64,000 nt of DNA from Isoetes taiwanensis (Eukaryota > Streptophyta > Lycopodiopsida > Isoetales > Isoetaceae). Positions within the stretch are counted from its first letter, which is position 1. The number at the start of each line of letters is the position of its first letter. Positions 47,466-56,764 of this stretch are shown here, piece by piece. The notes beneath the pieces were generated by a model, which ran no database searches, was not told the DNA's origin, and saw only the letters and a list, made by a program, of their open reading frames with translations. The stretch lies in the NCBI GenBank assembly GCA_021234155.1, contig JAJEKV010000026.1, positions 4,016,644 to 4,080,643 on the forward strand. Reading direction: 5' to 3'. The translations under genes and the position numbers were made by a program.

Positions 47466-48677
47466 AGTTATGAGGATGTGCAGAATAGCATAAATAAAAA
47501 TGAATGGCTAAAGGCTATGAAGGAGGAATTAACTTCCTTTAAAGATACACAAACATATGATCTTGTTCATCCTGAAAAAGGGAAAAATATTATTGGCAGC
47601 AAGTGGATATTTAGAATCAAACAAAATCCTGATGGCACAAGAAAATACAAAGCAAGATTAGTAGCACAAGGTTTTACACAGAAAAAGGGAAGAGACTATG
47701 AGGAAACTTACTCTCCAATTGTAAAACTTACTAGTATCAGGGTTCTTTTGGCAATGGCAAATACTTTGGGACTGGAGTTACATCACATGGATGTAAAGAC
47801 TGCATTCTTAAATGCCACTCTTGAGGAAGAAGCCTACATGAAACAGTTAAATGGCTTTGAGGTAAACAAAGATATGGTTTGGAAATTAAATAGAGCTGTC
47901 TATGGTTTAAAACAGTCTCCACGAGAATGGTATTTATGCATAGATCATTTTTTGAAAGAACAAAGTTTTGAGAAATTAAGAAATGATGGGAACTTATACA
48001 GGTTTGAAAAAGGAGATGATTTTTGCATCATAGCACTTTATGTGGATGATTGCATAATGGTAGCCAATACTCTGAGTGTCTTGAATGATTGTAAAAACAT
48101 CTTAAAATCTAGATTTCAAATGACAGATCTTGGTGAATTGAAAAAATTCTTGGGAATAGAAGTAACAAGAAACAAAGAAGAAAAGATCTTGAAGTTGAGT
48201 CAAAGCAAACATGTGGAAAATATGCTGAACAGGTTTAATCTGGAAAATGCAAATGCTGTGAAAATTCCTATGTTACCAGGACACAGGTTGACTGACAATA
48301 AAGAGCAAACTGAGGAGGAGATAGCAGATATGGAACTCATCCCTTATAGAGCTTTAGTAGGCTGTCTGCTCTACTTGGCTAATAGCACGAGACCAGACAT
48401 AGCTTATGCTGTGAATATATTAAGCAGAAAATGCCATAGTCCCACAAAAGAACACTGGGATGCTACAAAACGTGTACTTAAATATTTGAAAGGTACTCAA
48501 CATCATGGGATTTGTTATAATGCTGACAAATTGAAATTGGTGGCCTATAGTGATGCAGATTGGGGAGGTGACCTGGAATGTAGAAAGTCAACCTCTGGCT
48601 TTGCAATTTTTCTAGGTGGTGGAGTCATAAACTGGAAATGCAAAAAACAATCTGCTATAGCTATGAGTTCAATTTGA
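47466..48677 (+). pseudogene. Copia reverse transcriptase and partial RNase H
   Basis: Same frame as the previous block after one stop. It has NEWLKAMKEELTSFKDTQTY, GSKWIFRIKQNPDGT, YKARLVAQGFTQKKGRDYEE, LELHHMDVKTAFLNATLEEE and GLKQSPREWY. The catalytic YVDD is in IALYVDDCIMVANT. RNase H begins with KLVAYSDADWGGDLECRKS. The frame ends at AIAMSSI, where intact elements read SSTEAEY; a small indel near 48676 causes this. Confidence 0.92.
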
Positions 48678-49003
48678 AGCGAGAATATCTTCTTTGCCTC
48701 TCTAGTGGCCAAGGAAGTTGTATGCAGTTGAAGAGATTGTTGGATGAGCTAAAATGTGAACAATTTGAAGCCATAGAAATTATGATGAGATAGTCAAAGC
48801 TGCATTGCTATTGTCAAGAATCGGTTGCACATGAGAGAACCAAGCACATCGAACTGAATATCCATTTTATCAGAGATCTAGCAGACAAGGGATATATTCA
48901 AATGAGGTATGTTGAAACTGCCAAACAAATTGCTGATATTTTCACAAAGGCTCTTGCAGAAAATAAATTTAAACAGTTTAGGAACAATCTTAATATTGTC
49001 AAC
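48678..49003 (+). pseudogene. Copia RNase H C-terminus remnant
   Basis: Broken frames still show LVAKEVV, RTKHIELNIHFI-like and ADIFTKALAENKFKQF, the standard copia 3' end, then a stop near 49006. Several stops and shifts are present. Confidence 0.75.
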
Positions 49004-49021
49004 CGATAAAAAGTGAAGGAG
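49004..49021 (+). other. Copia polypurine tract
   Basis: GATAAAAAGTGAAGGAG directly before the 3' LTR; the plus-strand primer site for reverse transcription. Confidence 0.8.
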
Positions 49022-49772
49022 TGTTAATATTTGTTGCTTATAGTTGACAATGATGAACCTATTTGTCTAACTAAGCGCGTGATGCACTGTGATGTTATAC
49101 AAGGATCAAGAAGCAAGAAATGATTGATACCTAATGGTAAGATTATGGTTGCACTATAGAGTTGAGATTGGAAATTGTTTGAAGGTTCAACTCGAAATGA
49201 AACCTAGATTGAATTGTTTATGAAATCTAGGCTTCAATGGTTTGAAAAAGGCCCGATATCATGACCAGGCCTGTGGGATATATGTGGAATGAAGTTCTTC
49301 CCGGTTTAGCGATTCGATCTCCTCCCCGCACCGCCCGGATTTACTTGTATATATGCAATGGAGGTGGAACTAGCTAAATCACGACTTGAGAAGATCATTC
49401 TTAGCAATCGTAGAAGACATTTGAAGGACGATTATGCAAGGAAGCCCACGGTCAACTGTAGCTACAGTATATCGGTCAATACCATAGCTACAGTAGCAGT
49501 GCTACAGTGTTCATTAAGCTTTTTCTAATGGTTCTACCATTTAGCTACAATTAAATCATTATGTGGTTGCACTCAAGAATATTTTGTGCTTGTATTTGCT
49601 TCACTCTTATTATTAGAGGAAGTTGTTTGTGATTATTTGGAATTGGCTTGCTTTGATCAAGTTGGGATTAGTGACCATATGTGGCTCCCAAGCTTGAATG
49701 TTCATAAGCAAAGTGATTAAGGGAAATAAGTTATCTTGCTAGGCATTTCTCTAAGGTTATCATTTTCTAACA
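49022..49772 (+). repeat. Copia 3' LTR (751 bp)
   Basis: From TGTTAATA to TAACA, followed by the right GGGAA duplication. Differs from the 5' LTR by small indels (for example near 49075-49090 and 49171) and scattered substitutions. Confidence 0.95.
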
Positions 49773-49826
49773 GGGAATGAACCCTCTTAAAATCTGATAC
49801 TGCATCTGCATCAGCACATGCCGTAG
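49773..49826 (-). pseudogene. PPR fragment, short part beyond the copia
   Basis: Across the copia and its GGGAA duplication the minus-strand reading continues into DFKRVHS, matching the usual GKRVHSHIIRSG lead-in of a PPR repeat. It ends by about 49826, where the plus-strand TNPA-like exon begins. Confidence 0.55.
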
Positions 49827-50619
49827 AAAAGTGGCCATGGTAGAGGGCATGGTTGGACTTGAGGCGATTGGGCAAGCTGTATGGCAATTGGCCAACCACG
49901 TTACCTGGAGGGTCATAGCTACAGATAATGTAAATGGTCTTAGGAGCATTGTTGCAGACTTACAGCAAATAGACTTACAGTCACCAAATAGACTTACAGT
50001 AGCTCTTACAGATTCAAAAGGTGCAGCTTTAAATGCTCTCGTTTATATCATTGCTCTTTATTTTAAATTTCAGGTTTGCTTTTTTAAAGGAGAGCTATTA
50101 AGAGATGAAGCTGGCCGCGAGTTTAAGGAAAAAGCAGCCGATGCTTTGAAACTATACTATAGGGAACTGGATAAGCATTTCAAACACATAAAGCCACGTC
50201 ATCTTCAAAAGACATTGAAATATGTTCGCGAGCAGTTTGGTGATGGATTGAGTGAGATGGACATTATTAGGTTCTTGAAGAAAAGATGGCGACATTGGAG
50301 GTTAGAAATCACCTCACACTTTTCTTATTATTTATTTAAATAAACTTATCTTTTCTTTATGTGAATGTTAATCAGGGATAACCTGCGAAGGAATGTCCGT
50401 GCTGGCAATGCAACAAGGCCAATACAAGTTGATGAAGAGTCATGGAAAAGGTTTGTGGATTCTTGTGACAAGGTCTATCAACGTCAAAAGGATGCTGCTG
50501 CCAAACGGAAAACAAAATAGCGAACTGGTTCTGGTGGACTTACATCAATCAAGACTAAGTTTGTAAGTTGCTGATCTTATCTTCAATTTTGTTTGTACAT
50601 CTGCCAGAATTGTAATGCA

Positions 50620-50838
50620 AGTAACCCCAGTCCACTGACAGCAATCTGCACTCTTGTTCCAAGAGGGAAGAACTTTACCTTCACCAAACCTTAGTTTAAG
50701 ACCGGATTTGAAACCTAGAAGTGCATGCCTGTCTGCTTTGTTACAGACAGTGAGAGATCTTGCTGCATAGGCTGTTAGCAAAGTCAATAGAAATAAAATA
50801 TGGAAGGCAGCAAGCCAATGCATGGTTTGACGATCCAT
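50620..50838 (-). pseudogene. LRR receptor-like protein N-terminus fragment
   Basis: From ATG 50838 the minus strand encodes a signal-peptide-like start (MDRQTMHWLAAFHILFLLTL) and then an LRRNT_2 domain: CNKADRHALLGFKSGL, LPSWNKSADCCQWTGVTC. This is the extracellular cap of plant LRR receptor kinases and receptor-like proteins, including the paired CC and the WxGVxC box. The reading loses similarity after GVTC and no repeats follow. It lies antisense in an intron of the CACTA TNPA-like gene (50563-51785), so it is probably a captured fragment. Confidence 0.85.
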
Positions 50839-52782
50839 TTCGAATACGAATATAAATCCCATTTTAAAGACGAACTGACCTAGGTTCTCCTCACACATAA
50901 GTTACAAAAAGAACGAACAACAGATAGCATTTTATAGTGAAACTAAAATTCCTTACTTTGTCTACTTGCCGCATCATCTGATTCTGGCCCCGCTTCATTT
51001 ACGAAAGGAACTTGATTTTGCTAAGGTAAAATTAGGACGCATTCTCCCCCCTGCTAAACCTGCAGCAAAATGCACTTACTAAGTAGATCATGGCTTCTTA
51101 CTTTGTCTATTTGTCACATCATCTAGGCTAGCATCATCTATTCATTAGAGATTCTGGCCTTAGGAGTTTGATTTGGTAATTTGTTAACATTAACAGCTAC
51201 GTTGTCACATCTCACCACAATGTATAAAAAGATTCAAACAAAGCACTCTGTAGTTGCCTTTTTTTTTTTTTTTTTTTCTTTTTTAAGCAGATTATTATGA
51301 ATCCAGCTCATTCTAGGACACTTTTCAGTGCCTGCCATCATCTTTTATGATGTGTCATTATTGCTATACTTAGTGAAAATTGCAGTGTTGGCAAATGATA
51401 CACTTTAATATATCAACCATCCAATTATGGTTTGCTAGTTGATGAAATCGTTGTTTATAACATAAGACTAGCAAACCAAGCCGAGTGTTGGAAACCTGTC
51501 AATGAAGAACCTGTAGATATGTGATTTGCGTGCATTTGGCATTTGGCGTAGGTTGGAAACGTGTCATTGAGATATGTGCATACATTTGGCATCTTATATG
51601 TTTTCTTTTGTTTTGGTCTTCTACTCAGCATGAGCCGCTATGAGGCACGTCATTAGCTTGTTTATGCAATTGCCATTATTTTTTGTTGTTTTCATAAGCC
51701 AAAGTTTATGATTGGTAGCATTTGTTAGAAACATCTTTGAACCATTACCTCTGCCCACATTTCCTAACGTTTCAAGGTTGGGCAGTTTCAAGATTGGGGC
51801 TCAATGCCCACAGATGATATGCTGCAAGAGATCTTGGAAAAAGGTGGATATGCAGTCTTTAAGAAGAGAATGATGGCAAAAGGTTTTGCTCCAAAAAAGG
51901 TAATTGCTCCACGATCTTTTCTATTTTCTTATTTATTCTCAAGTGCAAAATATAGAGCTTTTTGAACTCAACTGAATTGGAAGAAGATAGAATAAATTGC
52001 GCTTGTTGCATGGCTTTGAGTTCAATCTACTCGAAAAGGAAGCTGCTTCCAGGCAATACTTGAAAGCAACTAGCAAGTTTCTGGATCTACTTCTTTAATA
52101 TCATCACTCCTATGCAGATATTCCCAAACTGTTCTTTGGTATCTCAACACTACCTCCAGTCTATTTAACCACACATAAACTCTGTCTACTGTTGATGAGG
52201 ATTGTTAGAGTGCAGATAATGTAGCAGTGGACAGATGAAACAACAAACAAAATAGATTAATCTCCATGGGATTTGTTATATGGTTTGCTGATATTTTCTG
52301 AATACTTCTTTTGGCTTTCCATGTTTGCTAATTCAATTAAAGATTTGGTCTCCCACGCATACACATGACAATATCTCTTGCGGATTTAATTGAACACGAC
52401 AGAAAGCAATCATGCATCTTCGTTAATTGCCATGCTATTACATTGTACACAACATATAGGTACACATCTCCTATCTTCATTACTAACTGGGCAGTTATAT
52501 GGAGCCTGCTAGTGCAGGCTTCTGTAATCTAAGTGTAGTCACTTGTTATATTATAAACTGAGTAGTTGAAAAACAGGGCGGAATTGGACATAATGGAATT
52601 GATAATGATTATCTATGTACATTAAATTTGCATTCCAGTGTCACTGATTTTTGTTTCTCATTTGGTTGCATTCCTCTTGATGACCATTTCGGATCTTTCA
52701 TAATTATAAACTTTTGTGTGTCTTAAATATAGTTTAAGGGCATGGATTATGTTAAAGGAACAAGTCCGGGCATAATCTTTAA

Positions 52783-52802
52783 GATAGATAGATAGATAGA
52801 TG
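52783..52802. repeat. Short (GATA)n microsatellite
   Basis: About five GATA units, in an intron of the TNPA-like gene. Confidence 0.9.
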
Positions 52803-53689
52803 GTAAGAATTGTTTCTATGTAAATATTGGATCTTTTTTATTTTAATTACTCTTTTCATCTCTACTTTTCTAATGTGCGGGAGGTATGTTACATTGATAG
52901 CGATTCTGACAAGGAAAAGGTAACTATTGTGTATCATTCCATTCTCGTAATTCTTTTCCTGCCATAGCTTTTCCAATCACCTTCAATGCTAAAGGCATTC
53001 TGCACCTCCGAATAGAGCCTCTCTAATATCTTCCCCCCTGCCCAGCCAGCCAAACCCGTCGGATCTCCCATTCTAACCCAAAATCAGCTCCAGACCAAGC
53101 CCAGATATGCTTATTTTAAATGTAGTTACCATCACGATTTTCTATGGCTTTACTCCTTGTATCTGAACTATTCCAACAAGTTCAGGCTACCACAGGTTGA
53201 TGCTGATGCTGCAGGTTCGTTTAACAGTTATTTTTTTTTTCTGGCCCATGACAGCCTAGAGTATTTTTCATTTAAATATTGCATTGCATAAACCATGTGT
53301 TGAAAATTTAGTGTCAACATTGCTGGCCAGCATACCCTCGCAAATTAACTCTAACATCCCTTCTGAAATGTTACTAACAAAATAGAAAAACTGGCATTTG
53401 TCGAACTAATGTTTTTGCATTTAACATTTGTTTAAAAGTCTAATATATATTTGTGAAATGTGATTAATAGGGAGAATGCAGTGGAGAAAAAGATGATGGT
53501 CCTCAAGGCACTTCTGGTGATCCACAAGATGGAGATAATTTTGCCGATGGATAAGTTCAAGCATTATTCTGATTTATTAAGTCTCTGAAAATTACTGTTG
53601 TTTTGTAGTATTTGACCTTTCGCATATGAGCAGTTCATTTGTAAAAGACTTATTATTATGAATACGAGTGTTCAACTTGTGTATTTTGT

Positions 53690-54418
53690 CACACCTCGGA
53701 GTAATTTTAAAACAAAATTAATGAAACGAAAAGGAATCTTGCTGTTACACAAATTATAATACAATTTCAAAAGGGTTGCAATGGTTGATGCTATTAACAT
53801 ATTGGTTTGTAGAATTCTGTTGATTCTTTTGTTGCTGGGTCTGATAAGTGCACTAGGTGAAGCAATATTTGTAGTAAGTTAGTCACAAGCTTTGATGTTA
53901 GCTAATTTATAGTTGACGAAATATATATGCCACCTTGGTTATTAGCTCGTCACGACTTTATTGCAATTGAGTTATAATATTGTTGGAACATATCTGCCAT
54001 GTTGGTTATTAGCTCGTCACTACCTTGATGGCATTTTGCCCCTATATGTACAATTGATTGTTGCAATTGAGTCATCATATTGTTGGAATAGTTGACGATA
54101 CTTTGGTGCTATATTTGTTATAGTGTCCTCAAAACTACTGACGCTATCTTGACACTAACTTCTTGGCTATCTTGACACTAACTTCTTGGCAATGATGTTG
54201 CAATTTTGTTAAAAACGCCCCTCTGTGTCAGGTGTTGTGACAATTGAATGTGCCACAACCTTGACATAACACTTGACGCCCGAGCGTCAACTTTGTGGCA
54301 AATGATCACGTCAGCTACAGTGGCAAAACTGTGACAACTTTTGAAGTTTAAGGGGATTTATTTGTGTCAAGATTTTTGACGTTATACTAGACGTTATTGG
54401 CACCTCTCTCTTGTAGTG
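53690..54418 (-). repeat. CACTA right subterminal repeats and terminus
   Basis: Contains two long similar units around GGTTATTAGCTCGTCAC (53937 and 54003) with ATAATATTGTTGGAA copies (53976, 54078), then many TTGACAC, GACGTTA and GCGTCAA words. It ends CTCTTGTAGTG, the inverted match of the left end. Confidence 0.75.
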
Positions 54419-54421
54419 GAA

Positions 54422-55145
54422 GTATTCTTGATAGCTATATTGGGGCTTCAGAAGGACTAATTGGAATAAACTATTAGGTCAAAGGTGTATGCTTCTAAAG
54501 CTGGATGTTAAACATGCTTACGATACAATCAGCTGGTAATTTCTTCAAAAGGCTATGTTTAAACGGGTCTGGAGTGTTGCTAAATAGATCCAAATGTGCC
54601 ATAATATTGGATTCTGACAAGTCTACAATCCCGAGTATTAATGTTATTGGAAAGAATGCTGCTATCAAGATTCTTGGCATCCCCTTATCCTTAAATAGTT
54701 CCATGGGCTCTAATTATACAGGCTCAGGCTCTTGCAGCCAAAGTGGTGTGGCATGCCCTACATGCAAACAAACCGTATCATACCCACAAAACTAGTCAAG
54801 TACTGGGTTGAGGTATATCACATCTAGTTGGCAGTAAAGCACTTACTCATTTGCTTCCTAACTCAACATTTTTTCAACTCACACCTCATGCTAGAACTTC
54901 TACTATGAGGAGGATCCTTGAGGCTTGGAATCAAGCCACCTTATGCTTTAGATCCTGTGTTGGATGCTAGATGTAGGAAGATAAATTTCTTTTGGCATTC
55001 CAACCTACTCGAGAGAATTGGATGCCTAGCTTTACAGCATCCTCAAATCGATGGCATAGTACTATATGAAAAGTATGTTTCATCATGCATAATGTCCTTT
55101 GGAAAGGATTCAATGATGCATTTTCCTTCTCGTGGACTATGATGA
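54422..55145 (+). mobile_element. Third LINE, RT central and C-terminal part (right of the CACTA)
   Basis: Resumes the split reverse transcriptase: SILDSYIGASEGLIG, then LLKLDVKHAYDTISW (motif A with the first catalytic Asp). A deletion follows, since no YADD box is seen. Later pieces read LLNRSKCAIILDSDKS and AIKILGIPLS, then INFFWHSNLLERIG further on. Stops and shifts throughout. Confidence 0.75.
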
Positions 55146-55842
55146 ATTCATGGACTAGGATGTAACTGGATTAATATACTTGTGGTAACAAATTCATAGG
55201 TTGGAAAGGAATTTTCATAAAAAGCCGTGGTAGCAAATTCATAGATAGTACAGGAATATTTGTGATACACAATATATCTTCACGGATTAAAAGGAATCAC
55301 AATAATAATTTATTATGCAATTATCTACTAACATAAGGGTATATGATGGGTCCAAAAGAGGCCCTACTTGAACATATATTAATTAGAAAAGGTAGGTTAA
55401 AAGTAGACAACTATAGAAGGTTTGGTACAGAAGAAGGTTGGTGGGGTACGTTTTCTTATTCTTGGACACCTTTGGGTCTGTCATACATAAATTTTTTACA
55501 TTTGGGCATTGTTGGGTCTCAATGTTACAATTGTCCCCCCTAGACAGCAAATTGTTGCTAAGCATGAAACGTCAGTCACCGTCACTAGTAATACTTAAAC
55601 TCAATCAGAGTTATAATATTTAGTACTCAAAACAATAGGGAATGCATTGCGAACATACTAGATGTCACAACTTGCACTAGTAATAATTAAACTCAATCAG
55701 AGTTAGAATATCTATAGAGTACTCAAAACAAAAGGGAATGCATTGCAAGCATACTAGATGTCACAACTTGCAGCAGTCTAGATGTCCTCTTTCAAACTAG
55801 TACTCTTATTTTGTCTACCCTTTATCACCAGCCCTTTCCTAA
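55146..55842. other. No gene; contains a ~92-bp tandem duplication
   Basis: Two head-to-tail copies starting CACTAGTAAT (55583 and 55675) share AAACTCAATCAGAGTTA and CATACTAGATGTCACAAC. The copies differ by a few bases and a short indel. Otherwise nothing recognisable. Confidence 0.7.
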
Positions 55843-55851
55843 AGGGTAGAC

Positions 55852-56305
55852 GGATCAGGATAATCTTACCCTGGATTGAGGGATCCCGGAGGTGTGATCC
55901 CGGAGGAGGGCATCCCGGGAGGACGTGTGATCCCGGAGGACGGGATCCCGCCGTTAACTGCAGAGTTAAAGGTTACTGCGCAGTTCGTAGGCCATTTTTT
56001 GGCAAGATTGGGGCAGCGCCATCGCTGCGGCGCTCGCCCTCCTTCCTCCTCTGCTGATACCTGATCCTATCCTCCCACTGATTCCGACCACCCTAGCACA
56101 GGCGCTACCCGATTTGGAGGAGAATCGAGCAAGAAAAAGCCACACAAAAACTTCCCTGATTTTCCCTATAAGGGTTCAGTTTTTTGTGCAGTTAGTGCGC
56201 AGTAAGGGGGATCCCGTCCTCCGGGATCACACATCCTCCCAGGATGCCGTCCTCCGGGATCACACCTCCGGGATCCCTCAATCCAGGGTAAGATTATCCT
56301 GAGCC
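55852..56305. mobile_element. 454-bp Mutator-type MITE with long inverted repeats
   Basis: Inverted arms of about 110 bp start GGATCAGGATAATC on the left and GGCTCAGGATAATC on the minus strand of the right. Identical 9-bp duplications AGGGTAGAC lie at 55843-55851 and 56306-56314. Long arms with a 9-bp duplication are typical of Mutator-like elements. Each arm has three or more repeats of GATCCCGGAGG-like units. No coding capacity. Confidence 0.85.
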
Positions 56306-56314
56306 AGGGTAGAC

Positions 56315-56764
56315 AATCCCGCTCCATCGGGTTTGCTTTTTTCGTGTGTGATCTCTTCTATCTATCATCTACCCTTTGCCCCAAGCATGCCTTGCTGGTG
56401 CTTATTAATTTATTTATTATCTATTTGCTGATCGCAATAACCAGTGTTGGGCAAAGTCCGGGGAACACTATAAACCAACCGGTTGAAATCGCAAATTTTC
56501 CGGTTCGGTCAGTGTATCGTAGGAATTTTTCCGACAAGTTTTCTTAAGGTTTTCTATTAATACAATAGAAATTTCCGGCCCTAAACACAAGATATCCTAT
56601 TGATCAAAATAAACACTCTATTTTTTAAGAAATTTTGCCCACGTGTACTTCCTTGCTTAGCATTTTTTAGCATTCGCTAGAAATTAAGGATTCAATTTGA
56701 CAATTTGAATGAGTGGAACATGTAACATAAAAGTTGAATTAATTGCTTGAAATAACAAGATCGA
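56315..56764. other. Downstream flank of the oxidase gene
   Basis: AT-rich, no frame of note. The 3' untranslated part of the minus-strand oxidase would lie here; AATAAA-like words on the minus strand are not clear-cut. Confidence 0.35.

Larger units (their letters stand above)
43983..49772 (+). mobile_element. Full-length Ty1/copia LTR retrotransposon (5,790 bp)
   Basis: Structure: 5' LTR, tRNA-iMet primer-binding site, gag-protease-integrase-RT-RNase H in copia order, polypurine tract, 3' LTR, and a 5-bp duplication. The two LTRs differ at a modest number of sites plus a few indels, so insertion is fairly recent but not new. Coding regions have a frameshift in integrase, a stop before RT and damage in RNase H, so this copy depends on others. 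Confidence 0.95.
42058..53554 (+). pseudogene. CACTA TNPA-like second gene, multi-exon, interrupted
   Basis: Exons with GT/AG borders: 42058-42067, 42150-42389, about 42633-42720, 42744-42894, 49827-50300, 50376-50562, 51786-51899, about 52888-52919, 53471-53554. The product starts MPSMSRDGSGKDKEG, passes through a Lys/Glu-rich helix (LQKLRLQNKELKENL) and an acidic Ser stretch, then has GELLRDEAGREFKEKAADAL and KHIKPRHLQKTLKYVREQFG. Next come MDIIRFLKKRWRHWR, then DNLRRNVRAGNATRP, TGSGGLTSIKTKF and DWGSMPTDDMLQEILEKGG. The WR-x-LR..N and TGSGG-x-S order resembles Ptta/En-Spm (Transposase_24-like) proteins. There is a frameshift near 42320 and a TAG at 50518-50520. A copia and a PPR fragment sit in the intron 42895-49826. 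Confidence 0.6.
30125..54418. mobile_element. 24.3-kb CACTA (En/Spm-type) DNA transposon
   Basis: The left end starts CACTACAAGAGG; the right end is ...CTCTCTCTTGTAGTG, its inverted complement. GAA duplications flank it, and removing it rejoins a LINE reverse transcriptase reading frame. Subterminal regions contain many TTGACAC / GTGTCAA words (30148-30300 and 54120-54390), as expected for transposase-binding repeats. It carries a TNP2-like gene on minus and a TNPA-like gene on plus, starting about 3.6 kb apart and divergently transcribed. Nested inside are a copia element and fragments of PPR and LRR genes. All coding parts have lesions. Confidence 0.9.

Noticed and set aside
49717-49949. 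Minus-strand frames reading beyond DFKRVHS
   Set aside because: Above about 49826 they are the antisense of a plus-strand TNPA-like exon, not more PPR sequence.
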